Source of the DNA: Acidobacteria bacterium 13_1_20CM_3_53_8
GTDB taxonomy: Bacteria > Acidobacteriota > Blastocatellia > Pyrinomonadales > Pyrinomonadaceae
NCBI GenBank assembly: GCA_001920415.1
Contig: MNJR01000093.1
Location: forward strand, 44,479-91,200
Length of the DNA stretch: 46,722 nt
Reading direction: 5' to 3'
Under the pieces are notes generated by a model. The model saw only the letters and a list, made by a program, of their open reading frames with translations, was not told where the DNA came from and ran no database searches. The position numbers and the translations under genes were made by a program. The number at the start of each line of letters is the position of its first letter. Position 1 is the stretch's first letter. Below are positions 1 through 8,403 of the stretch, in pieces.

Positions 1-1
1 G

Positions 2-193
2 CAGGCGAAAGATTTTGTTGCAGAGAAAGCGTCTGTCGTAGGCGACAAGATAAAGGATTTGCAGAACGCCGATTTCGGCGAGATGGCGAATCAAGCTAAA
101 GACTACGCTCGACAGAATCCGGGACAGGCGCTGCTAATCTCGGCAGCCGCAGGTTTCCTCCTCGGAATCTTGATTCGCGGCAGCAGGCGATAA
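2..193 (+). CDS. YqjD/ElaB-like DUF883 membrane-anchored protein, 3' end only
   Basis: This is the C-terminal end of a gene entering from the left edge, with its stop at 191-193. About 63 residues are visible. They comprise an amphipathic, lysine-rich stretch followed by ARQNPGQALLISAAAGFLLG and a short Arg-rich tail. The pattern of a charged helix, 'RxNPxxAL' and one glycine-rich C-terminal membrane helix is characteristic of the YqjD/ElaB/YgaM (DUF883) family, whose E. coli members are inner-membrane proteins reported to bind ribosomes in stationary phase. The next two genes encode a YqjE-like holin-superfamily protein and another single-span protein, so the order resembles the enterobacterial yqjD-yqjE-yqjK group. 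The N-terminus lies outside the window. Confidence 0.8.
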   Translation, partial: QAKDFVAEKASVVGDKIKDLQNADFGEMANQAKDYARQNPGQALLISAAAGFLLGILIRGSRR

Positions 194-207
194 AGGGATG
201 AGGGATG

Positions 208-284
208 AGGGATGAGGGATGAATAAGAATTGAGTGAAAGCGTCAACACGCAATCAGCCCAGTTCCTATTCATCCCTCATCCCT
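208..284. repeat. GGGATGA tandem repeat and inverted copy (hairpin)
   Basis: Four tandem copies of the heptamer GGGATGA occupy 195-222. The last two copies plus ATAAGAA (208-229) are matched by an inverted copy at 263-284 with one mismatch. This gives a stem of about 22 bp between the YqjD-like and YqjE-like genes. It is the first of many gap hairpins in this window made from a reiterated short word. Confidence 0.8.
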
Positions 285-304
285 TCCCGAAGGGAGGTTT
301 AGTT

Positions 305-763
305 ATGGCCGAAATAGAGAGGAGAACAGCCGCAGCGCCCGCGCGCATAGAGCCACAGGCAGAGCTTGAGAACTTGCCGTCGCTCTTTAGTCGTCTGGGC
401 GATGACGTGATGGCGCTTCTTGATGCGAAGCTGAATCTCCTGAAGGTCGAAGTCAAAGAGGACGCGACCGCATATGCTCGCGGCGGCGCAATAATCGCCG
501 CAGGCAGCGCTGTGGCGACCGTAGGGTTAACGCTGCTTCTCATCGCAGTCGCGCTTGGAGTTTCCACGTTCTTCGAGGGGATGAACCTGAGCCAGCCAGC
601 CCGTTACGCGCTAGGCTTTGTCACTACAGGCGCTATCTTTCTAATCATCGGCGGCGTCATTGTGATGGTGATGAAGAGCAAGCTGGCTAAGCAGGACATT
701 GTGCCCGGTAGAACCGTGGAGGAACTCAGAAAGGATAAGGAATGGCTGAAGAAAGAACTCTAG
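305..763 (+). CDS. YqjE-like phage-holin-superfamily III membrane protein
   Basis: The 152-residue protein starts at the ATG at 305, preceded by GGGAGG at 292-297 with good spacing. A longer in-frame reading from 230 would translate the upstream repeat and is less likely. An N-terminal acidic/lysine helix is followed by two hydrophobic segments (about residues 60-85 and 100-125) and a charged C-terminus. This is the layout of Phage_holin_3_6/DUF1469 (YqjE) proteins. The name comes from the fold, and chromosomal copies are not lysis genes; they sit with YqjD-type proteins as envelope or stress-linked membrane proteins. It overlaps the next gene by 22 nt, so the two are probably translationally coupled. 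The exact role is unknown. Confidence 0.8.
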   Translation: MAEIERRTAAAPARIEPQAELENLPSLFSRLGDDVMALLDAKLNLLKVEVKEDATAYARGGAIIAAGSAVATVGLTLLLIAVALGVSTFFEGMNLSQPARYALGFVTTGAIFLIIGGVIVMVMKSKLAKQDIVPGRTVEELRKDKEWLKKEL

Positions 764-1584
764 GGTTGGCGCGCGCACCCGAAACTGATGGTGACGACGA
801 TAGCACTAAAGCGGAGCTTCAGCGTCGCATGGAAGAAGCGCGCGAATCAATAACGCAAACCGTCTCGGAAATCAGGGACACAGTTGTGAACAAATACGAA
901 TCTGTAAAAGAGTCTGTCTCGGAAACGCTGGACTGGCGCGAGCAGTATCGCAAGCGCCCCATAGCCTGGAGCGTAGGCGCTGGCGCGGTCGGTCTTATAG
1001 TAGGCTATAGCATCGCAAGCGCCTTCAAGGGTGACGGCGAGGATTACAGCGACGTTTGGAACGAGGATTACGCGCCTGTGCAGAAAGCCTACGCAGGCCA
1101 AGCCATCACGGGCGGCTCTTACGGCTCAAGCGCTCTTGCGGCATCGCCAGCGCGCACTTCGCGCGTAGAGGCCAGCTATCAACCCGCGCCGCAGGCTTAC
1201 GCAGAGAGCGAGGAGAACCTTTCGAGCGCGCCCGATGTTGAGAGCGAAGAGGCAGAAGAAGAGAAGCCCGGATTGATAGAACGCTTCAAGGGCACAAAGG
1301 CTTACGACCGACTGGAAGAAGAGGTCTCGCATCTGGGCGAACGCTTCGTTGACGAACTGTCGCGCACGGCTCAAAGCGTAGTGCTGCCTCTAATCTTCAA
1401 GAAGATCAAGAACTACTTCGGTCTAGACCTTTCCAGCAAGTCGCAGCGCAGTCAACAACCGACGGGCGGCGCACAGCAAGCCGCAAACGCGCCGCAATCT
1501 GGCACGTCTCAAGAAGGTCAGGGACAAAGCTCGACCTCGTACGGCAAAAGCCCGAACGCTCCTTACGGCGCGCAATCGCCGTAA
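742..1584 (+). CDS. DUF3618-like single-span membrane protein with acidic and low-complexity tail
   Basis: This 280-residue protein overlaps the upstream gene. Residues about 20-65 form a charged coiled-coil-like helix. A single transmembrane segment follows, PIAWSVGAGAVGLIVGYSIA, then a disordered acidic region, a second helical patch with an amphipathic 'QSVVLPLIFKKIKNYFGL' segment, and a Gln/Ser/Pro-rich tail. The helix-plus-one-span pattern resembles DUF3618/YtxH-type envelope proteins that co-occur with DUF883 and YqjE proteins, and it may take the place of YqjK. I do not recognise an enzymatic domain. The start at 742 has AAGGATAAGGA just upstream. Confidence 0.65.
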   Translation: MAEERTLGLARAPETDGDDDSTKAELQRRMEEARESITQTVSEIRDTVVNKYESVKESVSETLDWREQYRKRPIAWSVGAGAVGLIVGYSIASAFKGDGEDYSDVWNEDYAPVQKAYAGQAITGGSYGSSALAASPARTSRVEASYQPAPQAYAESEENLSSAPDVESEEAEEEKPGLIERFKGTKAYDRLEEEVSHLGERFVDELSRTAQSVVLPLIFKKIKNYFGLDLSSKSQRSQQPTGGAQQAANAPQSGTSQEGQGQSSTSYGKSPNAPYGAQSP

Positions 1585-1610
1585 ACGAAAGATTGATTTA
1601 TGAATTTGAA

Positions 1611-1649
1611 AAGGGCGAGACTTAAATTTAAGACTCGCCCTTCTTCTTT
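1611..1649. terminator. Rho-independent, probably bidirectional terminator
   Basis: A 16-bp inverted repeat with one mismatch (AAGGGCGAGACTTAAA at 1611-1626 against 1627-1642) is followed by TTCTTCTTT. It lies just after the membrane-protein operon and faces the convergent toxin gene, so it could serve both directions. Confidence 0.8.
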
Positions 1650-1746
1650 AGCGCCGAAATTTAGTTGCCGCGCTGCCAATAGTATCCAGTCCTCGCCGCA
1701 AGGGAAAGCATGAAAAGATTGCTATCGGGCTGGCTCGACTGACTTG

Positions 1747-2085
1747 CTATGCTCCGATTATTTCATTCAGCCCTTCAATGATATTTTCTAATTCCTCTGC
1801 TGTAGCTCTGCCCAACTTCTTCCCTAAGCGTTGCACTGACAATGTGCGGATTTGGCTGATTTTCGCCCACGATTTTTTCGGCAGACTTAGGTCAGAGAGT
1901 TCAAGCGTCAACGGAAATCCAGCGCCAGGCTTTTGGCTTGTCAATGCGATAGCGATCACTGTCCCTGAGCGATCATTGAAAACATTCTGGCTCAATATTA
2001 AAACAGGACGTGAGCCGGATTGTTCATGACCTAGTGTTGGGTCAAGGTTCGCCCAGAGAATATCGCCTCTCAATATTCGAGCCAT
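1747..2085 (-). CDS. MazF/PemK-family mRNA interferase toxin
   Basis: The 112-residue protein opens with the MazF signature RGDILWANLDPTLGHEQSGS followed by RPVLILSQ. The RGDIxW, GHEQxGxRP and later TSQKP segments are the conserved MazF/PemK core that forms the RNA-cleaving site. Length is normal for the family. Its start lies 16 nt inside the end of the antitoxin gene, the usual order and coupling for such pairs. It would act as a sequence-specific endoribonuclease held inactive by the partner protein. The cleavage site cannot be told from sequence. Confidence 0.92.
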   Translation of the reverse strand: MARILRGDILWANLDPTLGHEQSGSRPVLILSQNVFNDRSGTVIAIALTSQKPGAGFPLTLELSDLSLPKKSWAKISQIRTLSVQRLGKKLGRATAEELENIIEGLNEIIGA

Positions 2086-2312
2086 TCCGCCACCTCAGCA
2101 GCCAGTCCTTCATCAGCTAACGCTTGTTCATGCGCCTTGTCGAGTTTGGCACACTCTCGCGCCAGGCGATTTCTATCCAGACGAGCCACTTTCTCTTCAA
2201 CAGCAGATTGAATGGCTTGGCTGCGGTTAGAGAAAACGCGCGCCTTCACAAGATGATCAACCTTTCGGAGCAGACCTGATTCGATGGATATTGTAACCTT
2301 TGCGACACTCAT
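2070..2312 (-). CDS. Ribbon-helix-helix antitoxin of the MazF pair
   Basis: The 80-residue protein has an N-terminal ribbon-helix-helix pattern (VTISIESGLLRKVDHLVK, then SNRSQAIQSAVEE) suited to dimeric DNA binding. A charged C-terminal tail would wrap the toxin. This matches MazE-like RHH antitoxins rather than the AbrB-fold MazE. It is transcribed first, overlaps the toxin gene, and probably autorepresses the promoter upstream at about 2313-2350. There AGTAT...ATACT half-sites are visible, but I cannot call an operator firmly. Confidence 0.88.
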   Translation of the reverse strand: MSVAKVTISIESGLLRKVDHLVKARVFSNRSQAIQSAVEEKVARLDRNRLARECAKLDKAHEQALADEGLAAEVAEWLEY

Positions 2313-2385
2313 GAGTGAGTATTACCATTCGTCATACTACGCCGTCAATGGGGGCAAGCAATAGGGCTAACTACGTCTTTATCAT

Positions 2386-4914
2386 CTACTCACCAGCCTG
2401 CTCCATTCTTCCGTCAACATGGTCGTAATCGAATTCACCCGCTTGCGCTGACGGCCTGATGCTGATAACGACGGACTTCGACGCGGGCGTGTTGCTTCGT
2501 TCGGCTACGTGACCGATGGGCACGAGCACGTTGGCTTCCGGGAAATAGGTTGCGGCTGAGCGGCGCGGGATGCTGTAGGGGATGACTTTGAAATGATGCG
2601 CGGTTCGTTCTTCGCCATCGAAGTGGCTTGTGAGATCAACCGTCTGTCCCTCTGTGAATCCGAACTCCTCCATGTCTTCCGCGTTGAGGAAGATGACGCG
2701 GCGGCCATTATGGATTCCGCGATAGCGGTCGTCCAACGTGTAGACGGTCGTGTTGAATTGGTCGTGGCTGCGCATGGTCATCATCAAAAACTGGTCTGGA
2801 GCAAGCGTGATGGTCGGTAGAGGATGAGCTGTGAAATTCGCGCGACTCGTCGCCGTTTTGAATACGCCTTCGCGTGCGGCGTTTGGAAGATAAAAGCCTC
2901 CGGGTTCACGCACGCGGCGGTTGTAATCATCGAAACCCGGAACGACACGCGAGATGTGATCGCGTATGCGGTCGTAATCTTCGACTAAATAGTTCCAATC
3001 AACATTGCTTCTCTCGCCAAGCGTAGCGTGCGCAAGTCGCGCGACGATCGCAGGCTCGCTCAACAGATGTTTGGACGCAGGCTCCAGCCGCCCGCGTGTA
3101 GAGTGAACTACGCCCATAGAGTTTTCTACGCTGACGAACTGCTCGCCTACGGCCTGCACGTCCCTTTCCGTGCGACCTAGACAGGGAAGAATCAAAGCCT
3201 GTTCGCCTGTTATGAGATGAGCGCGGTTCAGTTTTGTAGCAACATGCGCGGTCAGGCGGCAACGTCTCAATGCTTCAGCCGTGTATTCTGTGTCGGGCGT
3301 TGCCGACAGAAAATTTCCGCCGAGCGCGAAGAAGATTTTTACCTGTCCGTCGTGCATGGCTTTGATTGATTCAACCGTATCGTATCCTTCTTCACGCGGC
3401 GGCTCGAACTGAAACTCTTCTGAAAGACTGTTCAGGAAAGTTTCGGTTGGACGCTCCCATATTCCCATAGTGCGGTCGCCCTGCACGTTTGAATGCCCTC
3501 GAACGGGGCACGCGCCCGCGCCCGGTTTCCCTATCTGCCCGCGCAGAAGAAGAAGATTCACAATCTCCTGAATATTCGCCACAGCATTCTTGTGCTGCGT
3601 GAGTCCCATTGCCCAGCAGATGATCGTTCGCTCTGAATTGATAAAGATTTCCGCAGCCTGACGAATCTGCTCGCGCGCGATACCGCTCTGCTCTACTATC
3701 TCGTCCCAGTTGACTTCACGAAGCGCGCGCGCGAACTCGTCAAAGCCTGCTGTCTTCTCTTCAATAAATTTTCGATCCAAAATTTCGCCCGGTCGCCGCT
3801 CCTCTTCTTCCAGCACCTCCTTCATTATTCCTTTCAGGAGCGGCACGTCTGCGTTGATGCGAACTTGAAGAAAGAGGTCGGAGAGTTTTGTTCCATCTCC
3901 CACCCAGTTCCAGAACTCCTGCGGATGCTTGAAATTTTTAAGACCTGTTTCGGGAAGCGGGTTGATGTGAACGATTTTGCAGCCGCGCCTTTTAGCGTGC
4001 TGCAATGATGTCAGCATGCGCGGATGATTCGAGCCGGGATTCTGGCCTATGACGAAGATGGCTTCGGCCAATTCAAAATCCTCAAGGGTGACAGTTCCTT
4101 TTCCTATGCCGATTGTTTCCGAGAGCGCAGCGCCGCTAGACTCGTGGCACATGTTCGAGCAGTCTGGCAAATTGTTCGTTCCGAACTGCCGTGCGAACAG
4201 TTGATAAAGAAACGCAGCCTCGTTGCTAGTGCGTCCAGAAGTGTAGAAAGCCGCTTCGTCTGGAGATGAAAGCGAGTTCAGTTCGTTCGCTATCATATTG
4301 AAGGCTTCATCCCAATCTATCTGTTCGTAATGAGAAGCCCCGCGACGCAAGACTACCGGATGAGTGATGCGTCCCTGCCGGTTTAGCCAGTAATCAGATT
4401 TTTGAGAGAGGTCTGCAGCAGACCATTTTTGGAGAAACTCCGGCGCGACTCGTTTCGTTGTAGCTTCGTCTGCAACGTGCTTCGCGCCGTTTTCGCAGAA
4501 CTCCGTGTGAGCGCGCTCGCCGTCAGGGTCAGGCCAGGCGCAGCCCGGACAGTCGAAGCCATCCTTCTGATTCAATTCGCTTAAAACTTTCAGGCTGCGC
4601 ACAAAACCCATCTCACCCCACGCGTGCCTGACCGTTGCTAGGATTGCCGGCACGCCACCGGCCACACGGCTCACATCTCTGACTTCCAGCTTCGTGAACT
4701 CTTCCGGCGTCTGCGCAGATACTGAGCCATAGCTTTTTCCCACATCCGTTATTCCAGCGCTCGTTGACTCGCCGCGTCCCACGCGCGTCTCTGTCTCGCT
4801 TTTCCTCTGCGCGTTAATATCGTAGTGGCTGGCCTGCTCGGAACTCTTCTCGTCCGTCGCCCCATCCGCTCGGTTCACAACCGCATCGCTCGTCCGCTCG
4901 CGTCTCTCGCTCAT
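2386..4914 (-). CDS. FdhF/YdeP-family molybdopterin oxidoreductase (formate dehydrogenase-like)
   Basis: This is a large bis-molybdopterin oxidoreductase, strongly like E. coli YdeP over nearly its whole length. In the longest frame (TTG at 4959, 857 aa) shared motifs include GFDCPGCAWPDP (133-144), FYTSGRTSNEAAFLYQLFAR (238-257), PDCSNMCHESS and GHSNVQGDRTMGI. Cys271 of CSNMC-HE sits where formate dehydrogenase H carries selenocysteine, so it is the probable Mo ligand and this is a Cys form. I prefer the ATG at 4914, which has GGAG about 9 nt upstream. Even then about 80 low-complexity, charged residues precede the conserved domain, more than in YdeP. The substrate of this family is not settled; YdeP is linked to acid resistance. 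No partner subunits or FdhD are nearby. Confidence 0.88.
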   Translation of the reverse strand: MSERRERTSDAVVNRADGATDEKSSEQASHYDINAQRKSETETRVGRGESTSAGITDVGKSYGSVSAQTPEEFTKLEVRDVSRVAGGVPAILATVRHAWGEMGFVRSLKVLSELNQKDGFDCPGCAWPDPDGERAHTEFCENGAKHVADEATTKRVAPEFLQKWSAADLSQKSDYWLNRQGRITHPVVLRRGASHYEQIDWDEAFNMIANELNSLSSPDEAAFYTSGRTSNEAAFLYQLFARQFGTNNLPDCSNMCHESSGAALSETIGIGKGTVTLEDFELAEAIFVIGQNPGSNHPRMLTSLQHAKRRGCKIVHINPLPETGLKNFKHPQEFWNWVGDGTKLSDLFLQVRINADVPLLKGIMKEVLEEEERRPGEILDRKFIEEKTAGFDEFARALREVNWDEIVEQSGIAREQIRQAAEIFINSERTIICWAMGLTQHKNAVANIQEIVNLLLLRGQIGKPGAGACPVRGHSNVQGDRTMGIWERPTETFLNSLSEEFQFEPPREEGYDTVESIKAMHDGQVKIFFALGGNFLSATPDTEYTAEALRRCRLTAHVATKLNRAHLITGEQALILPCLGRTERDVQAVGEQFVSVENSMGVVHSTRGRLEPASKHLLSEPAIVARLAHATLGERSNVDWNYLVEDYDRIRDHISRVVPGFDDYNRRVREPGGFYLPNAAREGVFKTATSRANFTAHPLPTITLAPDQFLMMTMRSHDQFNTTVYTLDDRYRGIHNGRRVIFLNAEDMEEFGFTEGQTVDLTSHFDGEERTAHHFKVIPYSIPRRSAATYFPEANVLVPIGHVAERSNTPASKSVVISIRPSAQAGEFDYDHVDGRMEQAGE

Positions 4915-4985
4915 CTTCAATAGCTCCACACCATCTCTTGATGCCGTTTTAGAACTCAACCCGCTTTGCGAGCTTAAGTTTTTAA

Positions 4986-5065
4986 CTTTGCGCCTTTGCG
5001 AGAACCCTCAATTATCTTAAAACTCAAGATTCATGTGAATTGCTGTTTCTCGCAAAGGCGCAAAG
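4986..5065. repeat. Perfect 18-bp inverted repeat in a divergent promoter gap
   Basis: CTTTGCGCCTTTGCGAGA at 4986-5003 is repeated inverted and without mismatch at 5048-5065. Further CGCAAAG copies flank it. It lies between the divergently transcribed FdhF-like gene and the lipid kinase gene, so it may hold regulatory information for either, or be a dispersed repeat. Confidence 0.75.
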
Positions 5066-5174
5066 AAAAGAGCAAAGACCGCAAAGGAGGTTTCGTTATC
5101 GCCTCCTGATTTTACTTCGTCGCGGGGCGCGAAACCAGCGCGGGCAGTGTCAGTCATAGCGCACGGTTTATGGT

Positions 5175-6185
5175 ATGCTCGGCGCAAGAATTTTAAGAAG
5201 GACTTTTTCGAGCGTGCGCATGGTAAACGCTGCGGCGAGCGACAGGCTTTCCCAGGCGTCTGACAAGAAGCTCAGGCCCGCGCGTCTGTCCGTCATCATC
5301 AACGCCGCTTCGGGCGCGAACGATAAGGAAGAGATCGCGGCGCGCCTCATTGAACTTTTCAAATCGAGCGGCGCGGACGCGCGTGTTGAGTTGGCGCGCG
5401 ATGGCGAAGACATAAGAGAGATGGCACGAAGGGCCGCGCGCGAAGAGACTGAGGTTGTGGTGGCGGGTGGTGGCGACGGGACTATTAGCGCGGTCGCTTC
5501 CGTGCTCGCAGGCACGGATAAAATCATGGGCGTGTTGCCGCTCGGCACTCTCAATCACTTTGCGAAAGATTTGAGCATTCCGCTTGATCTGGAAGAGGCC
5601 GTGCGTGTTTGCATCGCCGGCAAGGTCGCGCGTGTTGATGTTGGCGAGGTCAACGGTCATGTGTTCGTCAATAACTCAAGTCTTGGACTCTATCCCAGCA
5701 TAGTTAGGTTCAGAGACCGCCAGCGCGCTCGTCTGGGTTTGAGCAAGTGGCTGGCGTTTGTCTGGGCTACGCTCTCTGTGTTGCGCCGCTACCCGTTTAT
5801 GTACGTGCGACTGAGCACAGATGATGCGAAACTCTTACGGCGCACGCCGTTCGTCTTCGTGGGCAACAACGAATATCAGATGGAAGGCTTAAGCCTTGGC
5901 GCGCGCTCCTGCCTTGATAAAGGAGAGTTGAGTTTGCACGTTGCGCACCGAACGGGAAGATTGGGGCTGCTTCGATTTGCAGTGCGCGCGCTCTTTGGCG
6001 GTCTGCGTAACGAAAAGGATTTCGACTCGCTCTGCACGGAAGAGATTTGGGTTGAGACAAGACGCCGCCGCCTGAGTGTAGCCATGGATGGCGAAGTCAC
6101 AACCATGAACACGCCGCTGCACTATCGCGTTAGGCCAGGCGCATTGCGTGTGCTTGTACCGGGAGGAAAGGTAAATGGTAAATAG
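5175..6185 (+). CDS. YegS/BmrU-type diacylglycerol/lipid kinase
   Basis: The 336-residue protein has the diacylglycerol-kinase catalytic fold. LSVIINAASG opens the nucleotide domain at about residue 39, GGGDGT lies at 98-103, GTLNHFAKDL at about 124-133, and a C-terminal beta-sandwich ends in MDGE and RPGALRVLVP. Such enzymes phosphorylate diacylglycerol or related lipids at the inner membrane leaflet with ATP. The ATG at 5175 is kept, though Met16 (5220) is possible; neither has a strong ribosome site. The last residues, VNGK, and the stop are encoded inside the left arm of the next hairpin repeat. The adjacent phosphoesterase is a frequent neighbour of this family. Confidence 0.88.
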   Translation: MLGARILRRTFSSVRMVNAAASDRLSQASDKKLRPARLSVIINAASGANDKEEIAARLIELFKSSGADARVELARDGEDIREMARRAAREETEVVVAGGGDGTISAVASVLAGTDKIMGVLPLGTLNHFAKDLSIPLDLEEAVRVCIAGKVARVDVGEVNGHVFVNNSSLGLYPSIVRFRDRQRARLGLSKWLAFVWATLSVLRRYPFMYVRLSTDDAKLLRRTPFVFVGNNEYQMEGLSLGARSCLDKGELSLHVAHRTGRLGLLRFAVRALFGGLRNEKDFDSLCTEEIWVETRRRRLSVAMDGEVTTMNTPLHYRVRPGALRVLVPGGKVNGK

Positions 6186-6242
6186 TAAATGGTGAATTGG
6201 AGAAAAGCTTTCTCTATTTACCATTGACCATTTACCATTCAC
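6171..6242. repeat. GTAAATGGTAAATAG-word hairpin overlapping a stop codon
   Basis: Words of the form GGTAAAT/AGTAAAT at 6173-6197 pair with an inverted set at 6216-6240 with about three mismatches. The left arm contains the final codons and the TAG stop of the lipid kinase. The right arm ends about 10 nt before the next start codon. Confidence 0.75.
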
Positions 6243-6251
6243 TAGATTTTT

Positions 6252-7139
6252 ATGAGATTAATCGTTCATCTCTCTGATCTGCATTTCGGGCGGGTGGATT
6301 ATTCTGTGGTTGAGCCGTTGATTGCGACGGTGAATGAGGTGGAGCCGGATGTTGTGGCTGTGTCGGGCGATTTGACGCAGCGCGCACGCTCCGCTCAGTT
6401 CGAAGAGGCCCGAAAGTTTCTTGAAAAGTTGCCGGGGCCGCAGATAGTTGTGCCGGGCAATCATGACGTGCCGCTTCATAACGTCTTCGCGCGATTCGCG
6501 TCGCCATTGAATAAGTACAGGCGCTATATCACGGATGACCTGCAACCTTTCTACGCGGACGAAGAGGTCGCGGTGATGGGCATTAATACGGTGCGCTCGC
6601 TGACGATCAAGTACGGGCGGATTAACCGGGAGCAGATCGAAGGCATACGTGAACGGCTCTGCTCTGTTGAGGACGATGTGATTAAAATAGTAGTCACTCA
6701 TCATCCATTCGACCTGCCGGAAGGGCACAACGAAAACGAGCTTGTTGGTCGCGCCACACTTGCCATGGAGGCGCTAGCGCGTTGCGGCGCTGACGTGCTG
6801 CTAGCGGGTCACATACACGTTGGACACACTGGACATACGACCGAGCGCTATAACATAGAAGGGCACAGCGCGCTTGTTGTATCAGCAGGGACTGCGACTT
6901 CTACGCGTGGGCGCGGCGAGCCTAACTCTTTCAACGTCATACGCACAAACCATCCTTACATCAACGTCGAACGGCTCTCCTGGAACGACGAGCGCAAAGC
7001 TTTCGCGCCCGCCTCGTCCGAGCATTTCAAGTTCACGAAAGAGAAGGGCTGGTCGCGCATGACTGATGAAGCGGCTGCTGGTCTGGTGTATGACAAGAAG
7101 AGCGAGAGCTTGCAGCCTAACGTGCCGGAGGAAGGATAG
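6252..7139 (+). CDS. Calcineurin-like metallophosphoesterase (Icc/CpdA type)
   Basis: The 295-residue protein carries the full metallophosphatase motif series: HLSDLHFG at residues 5-12, SGDLT near 36, GNHDVP near 72, THHPF near 155, and GHIHVGH near 187. These supply the Asp, His and Asn ligands of a dinuclear metal centre. The arrangement is that of class III cyclic-nucleotide phosphodiesterase-like (CpdA/Icc) and related phosphohydrolases. The true substrate (cAMP, phospholipid or other phosphodiester) cannot be read from sequence. It directly follows the lipid kinase, separated only by a hairpin repeat, which hints at phospholipid or phosphodiester metabolism. It has no signal peptide and is probably cytosolic. 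Confidence 0.88.
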   Translation: MRLIVHLSDLHFGRVDYSVVEPLIATVNEVEPDVVAVSGDLTQRARSAQFEEARKFLEKLPGPQIVVPGNHDVPLHNVFARFASPLNKYRRYITDDLQPFYADEEVAVMGINTVRSLTIKYGRINREQIEGIRERLCSVEDDVIKIVVTHHPFDLPEGHNENELVGRATLAMEALARCGADVLLAGHIHVGHTGHTTERYNIEGHSALVVSAGTATSTRGRGEPNSFNVIRTNHPYINVERLSWNDERKAFAPASSEHFKFTKEKGWSRMTDEAAAGLVYDKKSESLQPNVPEEG

Positions 7140-7143
7140 AAGA

Positions 7144-7478
7144 GTTTCAAGTTTCAGGTTTCAGGTTTCAAGTTAAAGAGATTTTCTAACTTACCTTACG
7201 CAAGATTGGATTTCAGCCCGCGCAAGCGGGCGACCGTCTAAAGCCCAGTGCGTTAGCGCTGGGTTAAGTGTTGGCAGAAAGATTATCAAGCCCGCGAGAG
7301 CGGGCGGCAGCGCATGATAATCAAAGGGCTGTCGCTCGTCTTCGATAGCTCTAACTACATTCTTTACACTCTAACCCGGCGCTCACGCACCGGGCTTTAG
7401 ACGGTCGCCGTCTAAAGACGGCTTAAAACTTTTGGCTGCGTAACATGAGCTTTTAACTTGAAACCTGAAACTTGAAAC
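7144..7478. repeat. Nested three-level inverted-repeat element (335 bp)
   Basis: This fills the gap between the phosphoesterase and the TPR gene. The outer arms are GTTTCAAGTTTCAGG words at 7144-7177, inverted at 7451-7478. A second inverted repeat of 37 bp with three mismatches lies at 7230-7266 and 7372-7408. Inside that is a small hairpin closed by GATTATCA/TGATAATC (7282-7321) that contains CCCGC-GAGA-GCGGG. CCCGC...GCGGG palindromes also occur near 7216-7230. No coding sequence is convincing. It looks like a MITE/REP-type composite. Confidence 0.8.
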
Positions 7479-7568
7479 CCTTTTGTTGACACTCACTCGG
7501 ATTGCCAATAGACTTTGAATGGTCTTCTCAGACGGTCTCACAACGAAACTCTTTCGAGGTCACTTCGG

Positions 7569-8402
7569 ATGTCAAAACTAAAACTCCTCTTTTCCGGCAG
7601 GGCATGCTTTGTTCTGCTTACTCCTATATTAATCGTTCTGGCGCTCGGCGCGCCCCGAAGCGTCTGGGCGCAAGACGCGCAGCCGAGAGCATTCTCATTT
7701 AATCGAGAGGCCGAAGCCGCCATGCGCGAGGGCGAGGCGGCGTTTGCGCGCAACGACATGGACGCGGCGCTTAAAGCCTATCAGCGTGCGCTCAGTCTTG
7801 ACCCGACCATATACGAAGCGGCGCTCTTCACAGGCGATGTATATTTTCAGAAGCGCGACATGAAGAAGGCTGGCGAATGGTACGCCAAAGCCATAGCGCT
7901 CAACCCGAACCGCGAGACAGCCTATCGTTACTGGAGCGATGCACTGCTGCGATCAGGACAGATGGAAGAAGCGCTCGACAAAGCTATTGAAGCCATCATA
8001 GCAGAGCCTTACAACCAGATGTCTTATCGCGGCTTGATACAGTGGGCGCAGGTCAACCACGTTCAGCCGGGTCATCCGCAGATTGATTATTCCACAGTGG
8101 AAGCGCTCAATCGCAGCAACACCTTGCGCGAAGCCATCGAGACGCTTCGCGCTCGAATGACGGCTGCGCCGAACAGCACGGCAACGGCGAGCAAGACCGG
8201 CGGCACAACTGATGACACGCAGAACTCGTCCACCGCCGCCACACTCACCAAGCTGAACGACGCCGGACTGCTAGAAGCGTTCGTTCTGCTCGCACACTCT
8301 AACGAGAGGATAGCGCGCGAATATGAAGAGTACCGCAAGAACAACCGCGAGAAACTGCGCCGCTATTTGCGAGAGTTCGTCGTAAAGAGAGAAAGCGCAT
8401 AA
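7569..8402 (+). CDS. Secreted TPR-repeat protein
   Basis: The chosen ATG at 7569 has GAGGT about 8 nt upstream and gives 277 residues. It begins with a clear signal peptide, a basic MSKLK region, then hydrophobic LLTPILIVLALG, ending near VWA-QD. A TTG 54 nt earlier would bury the signal. The mature part carries about three tetratricopeptide repeats (roughly residues 40-150, e.g. AFARNDMDAALKAYQRALSL and DMKKAGEWYAKAIALNP). A low-complexity Thr/Ser linker and a charged helical C-terminus (EEYRKNNREKLRRYLREFV) follow. It is probably a periplasmic scaffold. No enzymatic domain is seen and I cannot name a partner. Confidence 0.8.
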   Translation: MSKLKLLFSGRACFVLLTPILIVLALGAPRSVWAQDAQPRAFSFNREAEAAMREGEAAFARNDMDAALKAYQRALSLDPTIYEAALFTGDVYFQKRDMKKAGEWYAKAIALNPNRETAYRYWSDALLRSGQMEEALDKAIEAIIAEPYNQMSYRGLIQWAQVNHVQPGHPQIDYSTVEALNRSNTLREAIETLRARMTAAPNSTATASKTGGTTDDTQNSSTAATLTKLNDAGLLEAFVLLAHSNERIAREYEEYRKNNREKLRRYLREFVVKRESA

Positions 8403-8403
8403 T

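Noticed and set aside
1778-2029. Plus-strand open frame opposite the MazF gene
   Set aside because: It is the mirror of a well-recognised MazF toxin frame; the same applies to the many antisense frames over topA, boxB, boxC and the M28 peptidase.
4120-4160. FdhF-like protein as a selenoprotein, given the tRNA-Sec
   Set aside because: The residue at the Mo-ligand position in CSNMC-HE is encoded as Cys, and no in-frame TGA interrupts the gene.
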